A stretch of 32,765 nucleotides of DNA from Chloroflexi bacterium OLB14 (GCA_001567105.1 LMZR01000025.1:1-32765), one strand, 5' to 3'. Positions 15,882 to 25,562 are shown, counted from the first letter of the stretch. The notes: generated by a model not told the origin, from the sequence alone. Translations and numbers: made by a program.

Positions 15882-16829
15882 ATGTCTGCCAAATTATCTA
15901 TTGATTTAGTCATCCCCATTTTCAATGAAATTGAATCGATTGCACAAACATATCAAGATGTATGTGCTGTGATTGATTCGCTACCTCACAACTTTCGTTT
16001 GATTTATGTGGATGACGGCTCAACCGACGGGACGGTTGATGCTCTCCGAAAGATTTTGGTCAATGACCCACGCCTGACTCTGCTACAGCTGAGCCGAAAC
16101 TTTGGTCATCAAGCCGCGCTGACTGCTGGCATGGATGCTTCGCAAGGTGACATCATGATTTCGATGGATGGTGATGGGCAACATCCTCCACAAATGATTC
16201 CGCAAATGATTTCGTTGATTCAAAGTGGTTATGACATTGTCCAAACGCAACGCATGGATGATGATTCGGTTTCATTTAAAAAAGTTACTTCAAACTTTTT
16301 TTATTGGTTGATTAATAAAATCAGTGGCACACAAGTGATTCAAGGTGCGGCAGATTTTCGCGCCATGAATCGTGACGCATTAAATGGCTTGCGTTCTATG
16401 CGCGAATATCATCGCTTTTTGCGTGGCATGATTTCGTGGATGGGATATAAAAGCATTATCCTCCCGTATGAAGAACCCAAGCGCATTGCAGGAAAATCAA
16501 AATATTCATTAGGTAAAATGTTGCGCCTCGCTTCAGATGCCATTTTTTCATTTTCACTTGCGCCGTTATATATTGGTTTGAGTGCAGGTCTATTATTTTT
16601 TATCTTAGCATGTGCCCAACTGACTTATGTTTTAACTCTATGGTTAACAAATAACACTCAACAAGTTGTACCAGGTTGGAGTTCGTTGATGGGGATTTTG
16701 TTAATCGCCAGTGGCATTATTATGATTTTGCTCGGTTTTATCGGCGTGTATGTTGGTTATATTTTTCAAGAAGTGAAACGCCGCCCAATTTATTTGATAA
16801 AGGGGCAATTGCCTAATGACAAAGAATAA
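15882..16829 (+). CDS. Family 2 glycosyltransferase (polyprenyl-phosphate glycosyltransferase type)
   Basis: This 315-residue protein has a GT-A domain (about 5-225) followed by two membrane helices (about 227-255 and 270-300), the architecture of DPM1/GtrB/ArnC enzymes that move a sugar from a nucleotide donor to polyprenyl phosphate. Motifs: DLVIPIFNEIESI, YVDDGSTDGT, SMDGDGQHPPQMIPQM and the RKSKYS-like GKSKYSLGKML. It follows the dTDP-sugar genes and could build lipid-linked sugars for wall or O-glycan polymers. The histidine phosphatase gene overlaps its end by 14 nt. Confidence 0.88.
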   Translation: MSAKLSIDLVIPIFNEIESIAQTYQDVCAVIDSLPHNFRLIYVDDGSTDGTVDALRKILVNDPRLTLLQLSRNFGHQAALTAGMDASQGDIMISMDGDGQHPPQMIPQMISLIQSGYDIVQTQRMDDDSVSFKKVTSNFFYWLINKISGTQVIQGAADFRAMNRDALNGLRSMREYHRFLRGMISWMGYKSIILPYEEPKRIAGKSKYSLGKMLRLASDAIFSFSLAPLYIGLSAGLLFFILACAQLTYVLTLWLTNNTQQVVPGWSSLMGILLIASGIIMILLGFIGVYVGYIFQEVKRRPIYLIKGQLPNDKE

Positions 16830-17476
16830 ACAGAAACTTTTTTTTTGCAACACTTGTAAGGCACGGTGAATCAGTTGGAAATGCCGAATCACGCTGGCAG
16901 GGGCAAGCGGAATTTCCGTTGACGGAACGTGGTAAGGCTCAGGCACAAGCATTAGCCGAACGCTGGAAACAGGAAAAGGTCAAGTTTGATGCGGTGATTT
17001 CAAGTCCGCTTTCGAGGGCGAAAGAAACTGCTGAAATTATTGCCTCTGCTTTGAATCTAAAAGTTGAACTTGATGAATTGTGGATGGAACGCCATAATGG
17101 CCATTTTTCTGGTTTGACTGCGCAAGAGGTGAGAGAAAATTTTGAGCGCCCTGATTTTTATTCTCCTTATGATTCGGTGGGTGGGCATGGCGAAGGCGAT
17201 TGGGAATTGTTTTTGAGGGCGGGGCAGGCTTTGCATAATTTGTTAAAGCGTGAACCTGCTAGATATTTGGTTGTTTCGCATGGCGGTTTGTTGAATCAAT
17301 TAATGCACGCTGTTGTTGGTTTGGCTCCGCAAGCAAATGATTCAGGTACACGTTTTAGTTTTAGTAACACAGCCTTTGCTAAGTTAATTTATTATCCGCA
17401 TCAGCATCGTTGGGTGATTGATACAGTCAATGACCATGCGCATTGGGTAGATGCAGAAATTGAAGAACAAGCGTAA
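16816..17476 (+). CDS. Histidine phosphatase family protein (frameshifted)
   Basis: The ATG at 16816 lies inside the end of the glycosyltransferase gene. The frame is broken in a T9 tract (16838-16846); removing one T gives LFFATLVRHGESVGNAES, containing the catalytic RHG motif. Other landmarks are VISSPLSRAKETAEII, an acidic WMERHNGHFSGL segment and VVSHGGLLNQLMHAV with the second active-site His. Length about 219. These enzymes dephosphorylate sugar phosphates, phosphoglycerate or nucleotide-like substrates; the substrate is not evident. The next gene overlaps by TAATG. Confidence 0.85.
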
Positions 17477-18561
17477 TGGCTTCAGAATTTAAATTTCTCA
17501 TTTTTGGTGGCGGGGCAATTGGAACATATATTGGCGGCTCACTTGCTTTAGCAGGTCATTCTGTCACGTTTGTTGAACGGGAAAAAAATGTTGAAGAATT
17601 AAAAAAACGTGGCTTGCGTTTAGATTTGACTTTAGATGAAAGCGTCGCCCTGAGCCTGTCGAAGGGAAGAAATACAAAAGAGGCTTTTATTGTTGAGCCA
17701 AGAGCGTTTACAGTTGAATCATCGCTTGAAGAGGCTTTGAAATTTGGTCCATTTGATGTGGCTATTGTGGCGTTGAAATCTTACGATACGCCTGCGTTAA
17801 TTGAATCAATCAAACCGTTTGCAGAAAAACTTCCGCCGATTTTATGTTTATCCAACGGCGTGGATAATGAACCTTTAATTGCTAAAGCATTTGGGGATGA
17901 TAAAGTGATTTATGGTACAGTCACTACCTCAGTTCGTAAGCGGGGCATAGGGGATATTGTGTTAGAAAAATTAAGTGGAGTTGGAATTGCGGCGGGTCAT
18001 ACACTCTCAGAAAAATTAGTTGAAATATTTAATGATGCCTTTTTGAAATCTCGTTTGTATCCACATGCTGAGAGCATGAAATGGTCAAAAATGATGACTA
18101 ACTTGATAGCCAATGCTAGTGCGGCGATTTTGAATATGACTCCTAAACAAGTTTTAACCGACAAACATTTATATAAACTTGAGATTCAAATGATTCGTGA
18201 ATGTGTGGCGGTGATGAAAGCTATGAAACTAGATGTGGTGGATGTTCCCAGTGTGCCTGTGCGCGGATTGGTGTTTGCCACAAAACTTCCGCTTTGGCTT
18301 TCTCAACCTATTGTTTCGCGTGTGGCTGGTGGCAAGCGCGGACATAAAATGCCATCGTTTCACATTGATTTATATTCAGGACGTGGAAAAAGTGAAGTGG
18401 AATATTTGAATGGGGCAGTGGTGCGTGAAGGAAAACGCTTAGGAATTTCTACACCTGTGAATGAATTGTTGACGACTATTTTATTAGCATTAACGAAAAA
18501 AGAAATTCCGTTAGATGAATTTGCAAATCAGCCAGAGAAGTTGTTGAGCAAGTTAAAGTAG
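17476..18561 (+). CDS. Ketopantoate reductase (PanE/ApbA) family protein with repeat-derived insert
   Basis: This 361-residue NADP-dependent reductase of the 2-dehydropantoate 2-reductase family has IFGGGAIGTYIGGSLAL (nucleotide loop), LCLSNGVDNE, the catalytic Lys in ESMKWSKMMTNLIANA, and the C-terminal substrate motif GKSEVEYLNGAVV. It is longer than typical PanE (about 300-330), so the substrate may differ. Residues about 56-63 (VALSLSKG) are encoded by a dispersed repeat (17643-17666) that interrupts the loop between two strands. It overlaps the phosphatase gene by TAATG, and its stop lies in the terminator hairpin. Confidence 0.82.
   Translation: MASEFKFLIFGGGAIGTYIGGSLALAGHSVTFVEREKNVEELKKRGLRLDLTLDESVALSLSKGRNTKEAFIVEPRAFTVESSLEEALKFGPFDVAIVALKSYDTPALIESIKPFAEKLPPILCLSNGVDNEPLIAKAFGDDKVIYGTVTTSVRKRGIGDIVLEKLSGVGIAAGHTLSEKLVEIFNDAFLKSRLYPHAESMKWSKMMTNLIANASAAILNMTPKQVLTDKHLYKLEIQMIRECVAVMKAMKLDVVDVPSVPVRGLVFATKLPLWLSQPIVSRVAGGKRGHKMPSFHIDLYSGRGKSEVEYLNGAVVREGKRLGISTPVNELLTTILLALTKKEIPLDEFANQPEKLLSKLK
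17643..17666. repeat. Dispersed repeat in frame inside the panE-like gene
   Basis: CCCTGAGCCTGTCGAAGGG with imperfect inverted ends (CCCT...AGGG). The same 19-mer with three substitutions occurs on the minus strand at 32431-32449 inside the dehydrogenase gene, where it is read in another frame. Confidence 0.75.
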
Positions 18562-18590
18562 AGACACGGCATCGCCGTGCTCTACTTTTT
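18555..18590. terminator. Bidirectional terminator between convergent genes
   Basis: GTAGAG (18558-18563), A, CACGGC, ATC loop, GCCGTG, CTCTAC (18580-18585), with AAA before and TTTTT after. It includes the TAG stop of the panE-like gene and abuts the stop of the leftward membrane protein at 18589. The same hairpin may be a dispersed repeat. Confidence 0.85.
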
Positions 18591-20036
18591 AATCTTCCAC
18601 TTTCAAGCCATCTACTTGATAGTAACGGGAGGCGCAGTTTTGGACGAACTCAGTCCAGCCTTTGCCACGGGTGACGAAAATATCGCGGATGTCAATTTGG
18701 GCAGTGTCTATGGCGATGACTTCGATTTGAGTGTTGCCTAGTGCTTTTTCGCTTTCGATGTGGGTATCTCTTTCATCCCATTGCTCAGCACGATAAATAA
18801 AACCTTGGAGTTCGGTGTTGTAGATATTTACAATACTTCTACTGGTGTAAGCAGAGCTGAGCAATAAAAATAAAATTGAAGCAATAGTTAAATATTTGGG
18901 GCTGATTTTTTGTGTAGCCCATGATGCACTGAACCAAGCGATTAATCCAAGCCCAATTAATAAAATATAGCGAGCAAGTGATTTTCCGCGTGGGTCGGGG
19001 GTAGAACTGTAGAAATATCCGCTGGGGGCTTGGATAGCTGTGACGAGGACGAAAGTTATCAGCGAAGTACATGCTATCAGAAGCAGAAGCCGTTTGAAGG
19101 TCAGGTGTGAAGCGGGTGTATTTGTTATAGGTAAAATCGCTAGTGAGAAGATAGTCCCAAGAAAAATCGAATGTGGAATAGGTAATGTTCTCAAGGAGAT
19201 GATAATAAAATCAATTGCATGGCGAATTGATAAAGCAGGGACTTTGATGAGCGGTGTTTGATGCACGCCCATATCTTCTAGGCGAATGTTGGAAGGGGAG
19301 ATGATTAATACGATTGTGCCAATTAATAAAAAGAACCATGTAATAAAAGTTGTTTGAAAAGATTTTTGTGCCCAAGTTTGTTTTTGTTTTTAGCAACCCA
19401 GATGATGAGAAGAAGAATTGTTGTGCCACTAAATAAAAGTGTGGCGCTGATTTCACCTAAGCCTGAGGCAAGGAATGCAATGGGGGCGACAATGAAGTTA
19501 TACCAATTAACAGGCTTGGCTTGATTCATTTGTGATGTGATGAAGCCGAGCATGATCATCCAAAATATTAAAGCTGTGCTATAAGGCAAGACGCCTGAAC
19601 GCCAATATAAGATTTGAAATTTTTGTGGGGAGATAAATAGATTGTAGTAAAGCAAAAATGCTGAAATGAAAAGTAAAACACTAGATGGAATTGGTTTAAT
19701 TAATTTTGAAATGTTATGCAGAGTCCATGTGATGCCAAATAGCCAAAACAATATGGTGAGCGTAGCAAAAATTTGATTACCAAACATGCCTAGCGTATTT
19801 TCGGTTAGAGCCGAGAAAAAAGTTAATGCATATCGGTTAGATGAATAGCCTGTGCCTTCGGTATTGAAATATTGTAAAGTGGCATTGATTGTGCCAAGAT
19901 TACGAGCATCAGCACTGTAGCACCAATCATCTGCCCAGTAACGGTTGTAAAAGCCAAGGTAAGCCATAAATGCAAGGCCTGCAAGCAAAACGATGTTGCC
20001 AAGCAGAACTGTAAAAGCAGAAATGCGATTTGTCAT
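18589..20036 (-). CDS. Polytopic membrane protein, DUF6056-like (frameshifted)
   Basis: Restoring one base near 19371-19373 (CCC on the plus strand) joins two frames into a protein of about 482 residues with ten or more membrane helices. The N-terminal region contains a helix followed by YWADDWCYSADAR, an acidic motif in the first outer loop reminiscent of GT-C glycosyltransferases and DUF6056 proteins. A large outer domain at the C-terminus (from about 400) is beta-rich. The fusion point reads NKLG then AQKSFQTTFITWFF. It probably acts in surface glycan handling; the catalytic role is inferred from fold pattern only. GAGG precedes the ATG. Confidence 0.65.
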
Positions 20037-20082
20037 TTATGACCTCAGCGCTTGTAGGGTAATTGAGTAAATATTCATGAAA

Positions 20083-21081
20083 TTATGTGCTACTTTGTAA
20101 AATAGATTCTATTGTTTCTAACTCGGCATTTGAAAAATCTAATTTTTGTAACATGCTAACTGCTTCTTCAATTTGCGAAACTTTGCTAGCACCAATTAAT
20201 ACAGAAGTCATAGTTTCGTGACGCAAAACCCAAGCTAGTGACATTTGAGCCAGGGATTGTTCACGAGAATGCGCAATTTCATTTAACTTTCTAACTTTAT
20301 CTAATTTATCTTCTGTGATATGAGCGGGTTTCAAAAAGCCATGCGATTTGGATGCTCTTGAGCCTTCTGGAATTCCGCTTAAGTATTTATTGGTCAATAA
20401 GCCTTGAGCAAGTGGTGAGAATGCAATGCATCCCATGCCTTCTGCTTTTAATGTTTGTAATAGTTCATCTTCTACCCAGCGATTGAACATGTTGTACACA
20501 GGTTGATGAATTAGACACGGTGTGCCAAGTTGACGCAAGAGATGAGCCGCTTCACGGGCTTTATCGGCGGGGTAATTTGAAATTCCAGCATACAAGGCTT
20601 TGCCACTGCGCACAGCAAAATCTAGGGCTTGCATGGTTTCTTCAAGCGGAGTATCAGGGTCTGGGCGGTGATGATAAAAAATATCTACATAATTCAAATT
20701 CATTCGTTGCAAACTCTGATCAAGGCTTGAAAGTAAATATTTTCTTGAACCCCATTCACCATAGGGTCCTGGCCACATGTAGTAGCCTGCTTTTGATGAA
20801 ATGATTAACTCATCACGATATAGTTTTAAATCTTTTGAAAGAATCTGCCCAAAGGTTTCTTCAGCAGAACCAGCTGGTGGACCATAATTATTAGCAAGGT
20901 CAAAATGGGTGATGCCTAAATCAAAAGCCTTTAAAATCATTTCACGGCTATTGCTAAAAATATCTACCCCGCCAAAGTTATGCCATAAGCCAAGTGACAC
21001 AGCGGGAAGTTTCAACCCACTTTTGCCTGAACGGCGATATTGCATGGTTTGATAACGAGAATTTGAAGGTAGATAACTCAT
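20083..21081 (-). CDS. Aldo/keto reductase (YghZ-like)
   Basis: This 332-residue TIM-barrel oxidoreductase resembles the E. coli glyceraldehyde-3-phosphate reductase YghZ. The catalytic tetrad is visible: Asp and Tyr in THFDLANNYGPPAGSAEE, Lys in IISSKAGYYMWPGPYGEWG, His in IFYHHRPDPDTP. The C-terminal NADPH site is IGASKVSQIEEAV. YGEWGSRKYLLSSLDQSL is typical for this subgroup. Its start overlaps the stop of the upstream reductase gene by 4 nt (ATGA), so both are co-translated. The physiological substrate is unknown; a detoxification role is common in the family. Confidence 0.9.
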   Translation of the reverse strand: MSYLPSNSRYQTMQYRRSGKSGLKLPAVSLGLWHNFGGVDIFSNSREMILKAFDLGITHFDLANNYGPPAGSAEETFGQILSKDLKLYRDELIISSKAGYYMWPGPYGEWGSRKYLLSSLDQSLQRMNLNYVDIFYHHRPDPDTPLEETMQALDFAVRSGKALYAGISNYPADKAREAAHLLRQLGTPCLIHQPVYNMFNRWVEDELLQTLKAEGMGCIAFSPLAQGLLTNKYLSGIPEGSRASKSHGFLKPAHITEDKLDKVRKLNEIAHSREQSLAQMSLAWVLRHETMTSVLIGASKVSQIEEAVSMLQKLDFSNAELETIESILQSST

Positions 21082-22106
21082 AAGATGCCTTGTTCAATCA
21101 AACTTTCAGCCATAGCTAGCACTGATTCTTTTGCTGAACGTGGATTCCACTTCAAAATTTGTTTTGCTTTTTCGCTGGAAAGTTGAAAATCCCAATCTAA
21201 GGTATTGACTATGGCGCGAACTTTTGGATCAAAAATAGCCACGAAACGCACTACAAAACTTGGTAATGGCATGGTTGGAATTTTATAACCACGTTTTGAA
21301 AATTGCGCATGTAAAATATCGGCAATTTCTTTCATCCACAATTCACCTGCTGAAACCAAAAAACGATTTCCGCTTGCTTCTTTAATTTCCATAGCAGAAA
21401 TTATTGCAGATGCAACATCACGCACATCGACACAGCCTATTTTTATTTTGGCAGTGCCAGGCACTTGCCCCAACATATAAGTGCGAACCACTTCGGATGA
21501 TGTGTTGTAATTTTTATTTGATACGGGTCCAAGAACAAATGGTGGGTTAATCGCTACCATTTCTAATTTATTTTTATTCTCGGCACTATTGATAAATTTC
21601 CACGCGGCACGTTCTGCTAAGGTTTTACTTTTTGAATACGCTCCAATATTATTTTCAACCTTCGACCAATCCGCTTCGGTGAAGGTTCTGTTATCACCTG
21701 CGTAGCCTGCTGAAACCGCCGCATTCGATGAAACTTGCACCACGCGTTTTACATTGGCATCATGCGCAAATTTCAAAACACGCAATGTCCCTTCAACCGC
21801 AGGTTTGATTAACTCATCTTCATGTTTGGGTTCTGCTAACGGAAATGGAGATGCAACGTGTAATACATATTCGACATCGTGCAACGCTTCTTTCCAGCCT
21901 GCATCTTGTTCAATGTCCGTTGAAACGATTTCTAGCTGATAATTTTTCTGCACCAATCTTGATATTGTTTCGCGAACTTCAGCCTCTTTTTTTTGTGAAC
22001 GAACTGTGCCGCGAACTTTGTAACCTTTTTCTAAAAGTTGTGCAATGACGTGCAAAGCAATAAATCCGCTAGCACCGGTGACGAGAATGGGTTTGGATGA
22101 AATCAT
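21078..22106 (-). CDS. Dihydroflavonol reductase-like NAD(P)-dependent SDR
   Basis: This 342-residue extended short-chain dehydrogenase/epimerase has ILVTGASGFIALHVIAQLL (nucleotide loop; the usual third Gly-x-x-Gly position is altered to IALH, as in plant DFR-like proteins), VLHVASPFPL, VQVSSNAAVSAGY and the catalytic YSKSKTLAE (Tyr-x3-Lys). The family reduces aldehydes or ketones on varied substrates. It is placed in an operon with the aldo/keto reductase (4-nt overlap) and starts 3 nt after the DUF92 gene, so transcription is probably shared. Confidence 0.85.
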   Translation of the reverse strand: MISSKPILVTGASGFIALHVIAQLLEKGYKVRGTVRSQKKEAEVRETISRLVQKNYQLEIVSTDIEQDAGWKEALHDVEYVLHVASPFPLAEPKHEDELIKPAVEGTLRVLKFAHDANVKRVVQVSSNAAVSAGYAGDNRTFTEADWSKVENNIGAYSKSKTLAERAAWKFINSAENKNKLEMVAINPPFVLGPVSNKNYNTSSEVVRTYMLGQVPGTAKIKIGCVDVRDVASAIISAMEIKEASGNRFLVSAGELWMKEIADILHAQFSKRGYKIPTMPLPSFVVRFVAIFDPKVRAIVNTLDWDFQLSSEKAKQILKWNPRSAKESVLAMAESLIEQGIL

Positions 22107-22109
22107 GTG

Positions 22110-22902
22110 TTATAAAACTCCTAAAAATATTAGAGCAACTAGAATTCCAAACAAACTACATGCAAAATTGACTAAGTCATTATCCAACCATTTCCAGCCG
22201 CGAAGGTGAATGGTTGCTGTGCCACAAGTGTGGAGTTGGATGTTTTTCTGTCTCTTTATTATCTGTGGGGCAGAAGTACATGGCTTGGACTGTGCCACCG
22301 AGAAATGAGTCAAATAGCGAGGCGGATAATCCAGCTAGGGTGATGATGAAGAGCAAGGACCAATTTGAAGTCAGAAGTGAAGCGAAAAAGGCAATTAATC
22401 CTGACCCTGCTAAAGAGGCAATCAAACCTGTTAATGAGATTCCGCCTGAGGTGCCTTTTTCCACAACTTTGTTTAAGTTAGTAATGAGACGTGGCGGAGT
22501 TTTATTTAATACACCAAGTTCGGTTGCCCATGTATCGGCATTGACGGCGGCGAGTGAAGCCGAGAAACAAAGCCAAAGGATTGGCTCGTTAGGATAAAAA
22601 AAATTTAACGCGGCAAAAAAAGCAGGAATGCCACCGTTACCAAAAACTTGACCTGCATCACGTTGACTTCCTTTTGAAAATTTTTCATCCAGATTTTGTT
22701 TTTTCTTTTTGAAAGCACGACTCAATGCTGATGATGTAATAAAAAATATCAGCAAAAGAACAGCCCATTGCCAACCACCGATGCCAAAAATAATTGTGCC
22801 AATAAAAAATGCGGCAATGGCTCCACTTTTATTTAAGCTGTGGGCTTTATATGCCAGAAATGAAATGATAATTGCGAGTAAAAAACCGTAGAGAAGTTGC
22901 AT
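22110..22902 (-). CDS. DUF92/TIGR00297 membrane protein (frameshifted)
   Basis: The start MQLLYGFLLAIIISFLAY at 22902 is chosen; the longer frame to 22980 only reads intergenic repeats. Six or so membrane helices carry the family motifs KAHSLNKSGAIAAFFIGT, NGGIPAFFAALNF, NADTWATELGVL and GTSGGISLTGL. The family includes plant phytyl-phosphate kinase (VTE6). Near 22230-22240 the frame breaks: the correct C-terminus is in another frame (CGTATIHLRGWKWLDNDLVN then a last helix ending FLGVL at 22110). Length about 264. The bacterial function is probably an isoprenoid phosphate or CDP-lipid kinase, which is inference. Confidence 0.82.
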
Positions 22903-22904
22903 AT

Positions 22905-22980
22905 GATAGTTTGAAGGTTGAAAATTAGAAGATTTGAAGGTTGAAAAGATTTTAAACTTTGTAAACTTTTCAACCTTCAA
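22905..22980. repeat. Short tandem/inverted repeats between DUF92 and PH genes
   Basis: Units TTTGAAGGTTGAA (22909, 22933) recur and are inverted as TTTTCAACCTTCAA (22967-22980). The stop of the PH-domain gene (22977-22979) lies inside the last unit. Confidence 0.65.
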
Positions 22981-23864
22981 CTTGTTACTACAAATAAAAC
23001 TGCTAATAAAAATAATAAATTAGTAAGCGCGCCTGAACCCCAAATGATGAATGCCAAAACACGTTCACGTTCCCAACGATAAAAATATAAACCTGCGACC
23101 CAACCTGCAATGCTGAGTAATAAACTTGCAGCAGGAAAAATAATTAATTGTGATGATGGCACGCTTTCGGTTGCTTGACCTAAGGTCACTTGTGCTGTGC
23201 TAGGGATAATTAAACTTGCCCAAATAAATAAACCGATATTGAGCAATAATGTCACTAACCAAAAATAACGCACGAGATTGTTGCTCCATGCTTGGGTGAA
23301 AACAAAAGATGGATATACAGATTTTGCTTCGGCAGGGGCAAGGCTACCGAGTTCTGTGGCGCGAGCAAAAGTTTGTGCTAAGGCAGAAGGATCATCAGGT
23401 GAGATGACGAAGATTCTTTTAGCAGTTGCAACTAGCAAAAGTTTTTTTGAATCAGAAGCGAGGAATTCGACAGCGCTTAGATCGGGATGGCGAATTATGC
23501 CAAGATAACCACCTGTGAATGTAAAGGGTGGTAATTTGAGCGGATTGGTTAAATCATCAGCAGGGCGAATCCATTCAATATCGTTGAGGGGAATATCTTC
23601 AACGCGTAAACCCCAATGAATGGCAAGACTATCGCGGTCAATAAAATAATCTGCCCGCCATAATGAATAAGCGCGATAAGCAAAAAGTGGAATGGGAATA
23701 AATGCAATGATTGAAACTAAAAGCGAAATTAAAAATATGGGACCAACTTGTGCGTTGGATAAGTTGATAAAGCCGATGATGGTAATGATGGTCAGCACAA
23801 TTAAGATTGCGCTGTGAACAATCAAACCAGTTCGTTTAGGTGGAGGAAAATGACCAGATTTCAT
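22977..23864 (-). CDS. PH-domain-containing membrane protein
   Basis: This 295-residue protein has two N-terminal membrane helices (about 14-34, 40-62) and a bacterial PH-like domain in the middle (about 70-175: YFIDRDSLAIHWGLRVEDIPLNDIEWIRPA...GGYLGIIRHPD...VFLAS...KRIFVISPDDPSALAQTF). Three more C-terminal helices follow. The pattern RDSLAIHWG...IPLNDIEWI is typical for bPH domains next to membrane helices. Function unknown. It overlaps the upstream membrane gene by 4 nt (ATGA), so the two are probably partners. Confidence 0.75.
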   Translation of the reverse strand: MKSGHFPPPKRTGLIVHSAILIVLTIITIIGFINLSNAQVGPIFLISLLVSIIAFIPIPLFAYRAYSLWRADYFIDRDSLAIHWGLRVEDIPLNDIEWIRPADDLTNPLKLPPFTFTGGYLGIIRHPDLSAVEFLASDSKKLLLVATAKRIFVISPDDPSALAQTFARATELGSLAPAEAKSVYPSFVFTQAWSNNLVRYFWLVTLLLNIGLFIWASLIIPSTAQVTLGQATESVPSSQLIIFPAASLLLSIAGWVAGLYFYRWERERVLAFIIWGSGALTNLLFLLAVLFVVTS

Positions 23865-24364
23865 TCGTTAGGAATATTAGGATCGTAATCTAAATAAACA
23901 TGTTTAATCAAAACATTTTGAGGAGTAGCTTCTTTTAATACCAAATCAAATTCTTGTCCTTCGTGATTAATGCCATAAAAATAAGGAGCATCTGGTAAAC
24001 GAATGCGTTGTTGATATTCAACTCCGCTGACCTGATAGCCAACTGTAATATAGTAAGAGCGTTTTTGGGAAGAGGAACTATTTTTTGAAGTGTTAGTAAC
24101 AATGTTTTCACGAAATAACATTTTCCCTTTTACCGTAATGCCATCTCGAAATGTGGATTGAATAGACTTATACCAATAGATAGAAGCGATAACGCCAATG
24201 AGGCTTAATGGTATGGTGAAAGCAGCGATTATTAATCTAAACATCGGTTCGACAATGCTGACGCCAATTAGAAAAATCAGAGGACCATAAATGAGTTGAA
24301 TTAAACTTTTGAAGCTGACATCGTTTGAATAAATTTGTTTAAATGTAGGGATTTGATTTTGCAT
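23861..24364 (-). CDS. DUF3592-like membrane protein
   Basis: This 167-residue protein has two membrane helices (about 22-40 and 46-66), then a beta-rich soluble domain with YYITVGYQVSGVEYQQRIRLPD and DLVLKEATPQNVLIKH...DYDP, the pattern of DUF3592-type proteins. Its ATG comes 9 nt after the restored stop of the ProRS-like gene (24374), and its stop overlaps the PH-domain start. Function unknown. Confidence 0.6.
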   Translation of the reverse strand: MQNQIPTFKQIYSNDVSFKSLIQLIYGPLIFLIGVSIVEPMFRLIIAAFTIPLSLIGVIASIYWYKSIQSTFRDGITVKGKMLFRENIVTNTSKNSSSSQKRSYYITVGYQVSGVEYQQRIRLPDAPYFYGINHEGQEFDLVLKEATPQNVLIKHVYLDYDPNIPNE

Positions 24365-24373
24365 TTGTTTTCT

Positions 24374-25562
24374 CTAAAAATTTTCGGAAATATTTTTTAT
24401 ATCTTCTAAACCAATCAATTCTACATTTGCCGAATTTCTTTTTCTTCAATTCTACCATTTCGTTTTGCAACGCCTTTTCACCGACTGTGATGCGAATCGG
24501 GCAACCAATCAAATCGGCATCGTTAAATTTGACTCCTGCGCGTTCATCACGGTCATCAAATAAAACTGAAACATCCGCATCTTTTAATTGCTGATAAATT
24601 TCTTCGGCTTTGGCTTTCGTGTCTAAAGTTTTTCCGCCAATGTGCATTAAGTACACATCAAACGGTGAAGCGGATTTTGGAAAGGTCAAACCTTTTTCAT
24701 CGTGATATGTTTCAGCAAGGGCAAGTAAATAATTTTCATACTCAGTAACGGATTTGGAATCGGATAAACGGATGGAGTTTAAAACGGATAGTTTGCTGTT
24801 ACAGTTTATGCAAATGTCATTTTCTTTTGCTAAAGCTAAATCGGCTACGATTTCGGCTTGATAATCTCTGCCGTAGTTGGTGTTGATGAGATGATAGCCT
24901 ATCTGATTTGCACCTGCTGTAAGATTTGTGGATTGTGGAATCAAGTCATCTACTACGATTAAAGTATTTTTCAAACCAACAGGTGAAGCATATCCAGCTA
25001 CTGCCCCTGCATTTGAAATTTCTTCAGGTGTAGCAAGTTTCACTTCGCCAATTGCATTAATTAATTTTGCTTCACTTAAAGTCATATCTCCACGAATAAC
25101 GACAAATATAAATTGACCATCTGAAATGCGAGTAAACATCAATGCTTTGGCAGTTTTCTCTTTGGGAATATTTAAAAAACTTGCCAGCGATTCTATTGTG
25201 TTGCATTCTGGCGTTTCTACTTTTTCAATAGGTAAAGATTCTTCTGGCGAAAAAGATGTTTTTTTGAATTTTGCAAGTTCAATTTGTTCTGTATACTTGC
25301 ATGATTCGCAATGAACGATTTCTATATTTCCAGTGGGGAGTGGAAAGTAGATTCCATTCTCATTTGATAGAACTGAAAGAGGAAAGATGACAGAAGAATT
25401 GTTTGATAGATTTTGTAAATGCGAAATGAAATGTTTCCCCAATTGAGTCAATTCATTTTCACGAGTCAAATAGCCTGCCCGCACAAGCCAGCCAAATCCC
25501 TGACTACGCATATTGTTTGGAAATTCACGTTGCGTTTGAATTTTGAGATCAGAATATTTCAT
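24374..25562 (-). CDS. Prolyl-tRNA synthetase-like protein lacking the catalytic core (frameshifted near the end)
   Basis: The roughly 395-residue chain follows bacterial ProRS in order but with a large gap. Residues 1-50 match the ProRS N-terminus (REFPNNM...LVRAGYLTRENELTQLGKHF). Motifs 1 and 2 (about 150 residues) are missing. The editing (INS/YbaK-like) domain follows at about 120-245 (ESLASFLNIPKEKTAKALMF...VIRGDMTLSEAKL...AGYASPVGL...NLTAGANQIGYH). Motif 3 is reduced to YHDEKGLTFPKSASPFDVYL without the Gly-Arg loop. The anticodon-binding domain is complete (VLFDDRDERAGVKFNDADLIG). A shift at 24435-24443 restores the end as NVELIGLEDIKNI. It may edit mischarged tRNA-Pro in trans; it should not aminoacylate. 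Confidence 0.75.

Noticed and set aside
22903..22980. N-terminal extension of the DUF92 protein
   Set aside because: The extra residues are translated tandem repeats with a TTG start; the family N-terminus begins at the internal ATG at 22902.
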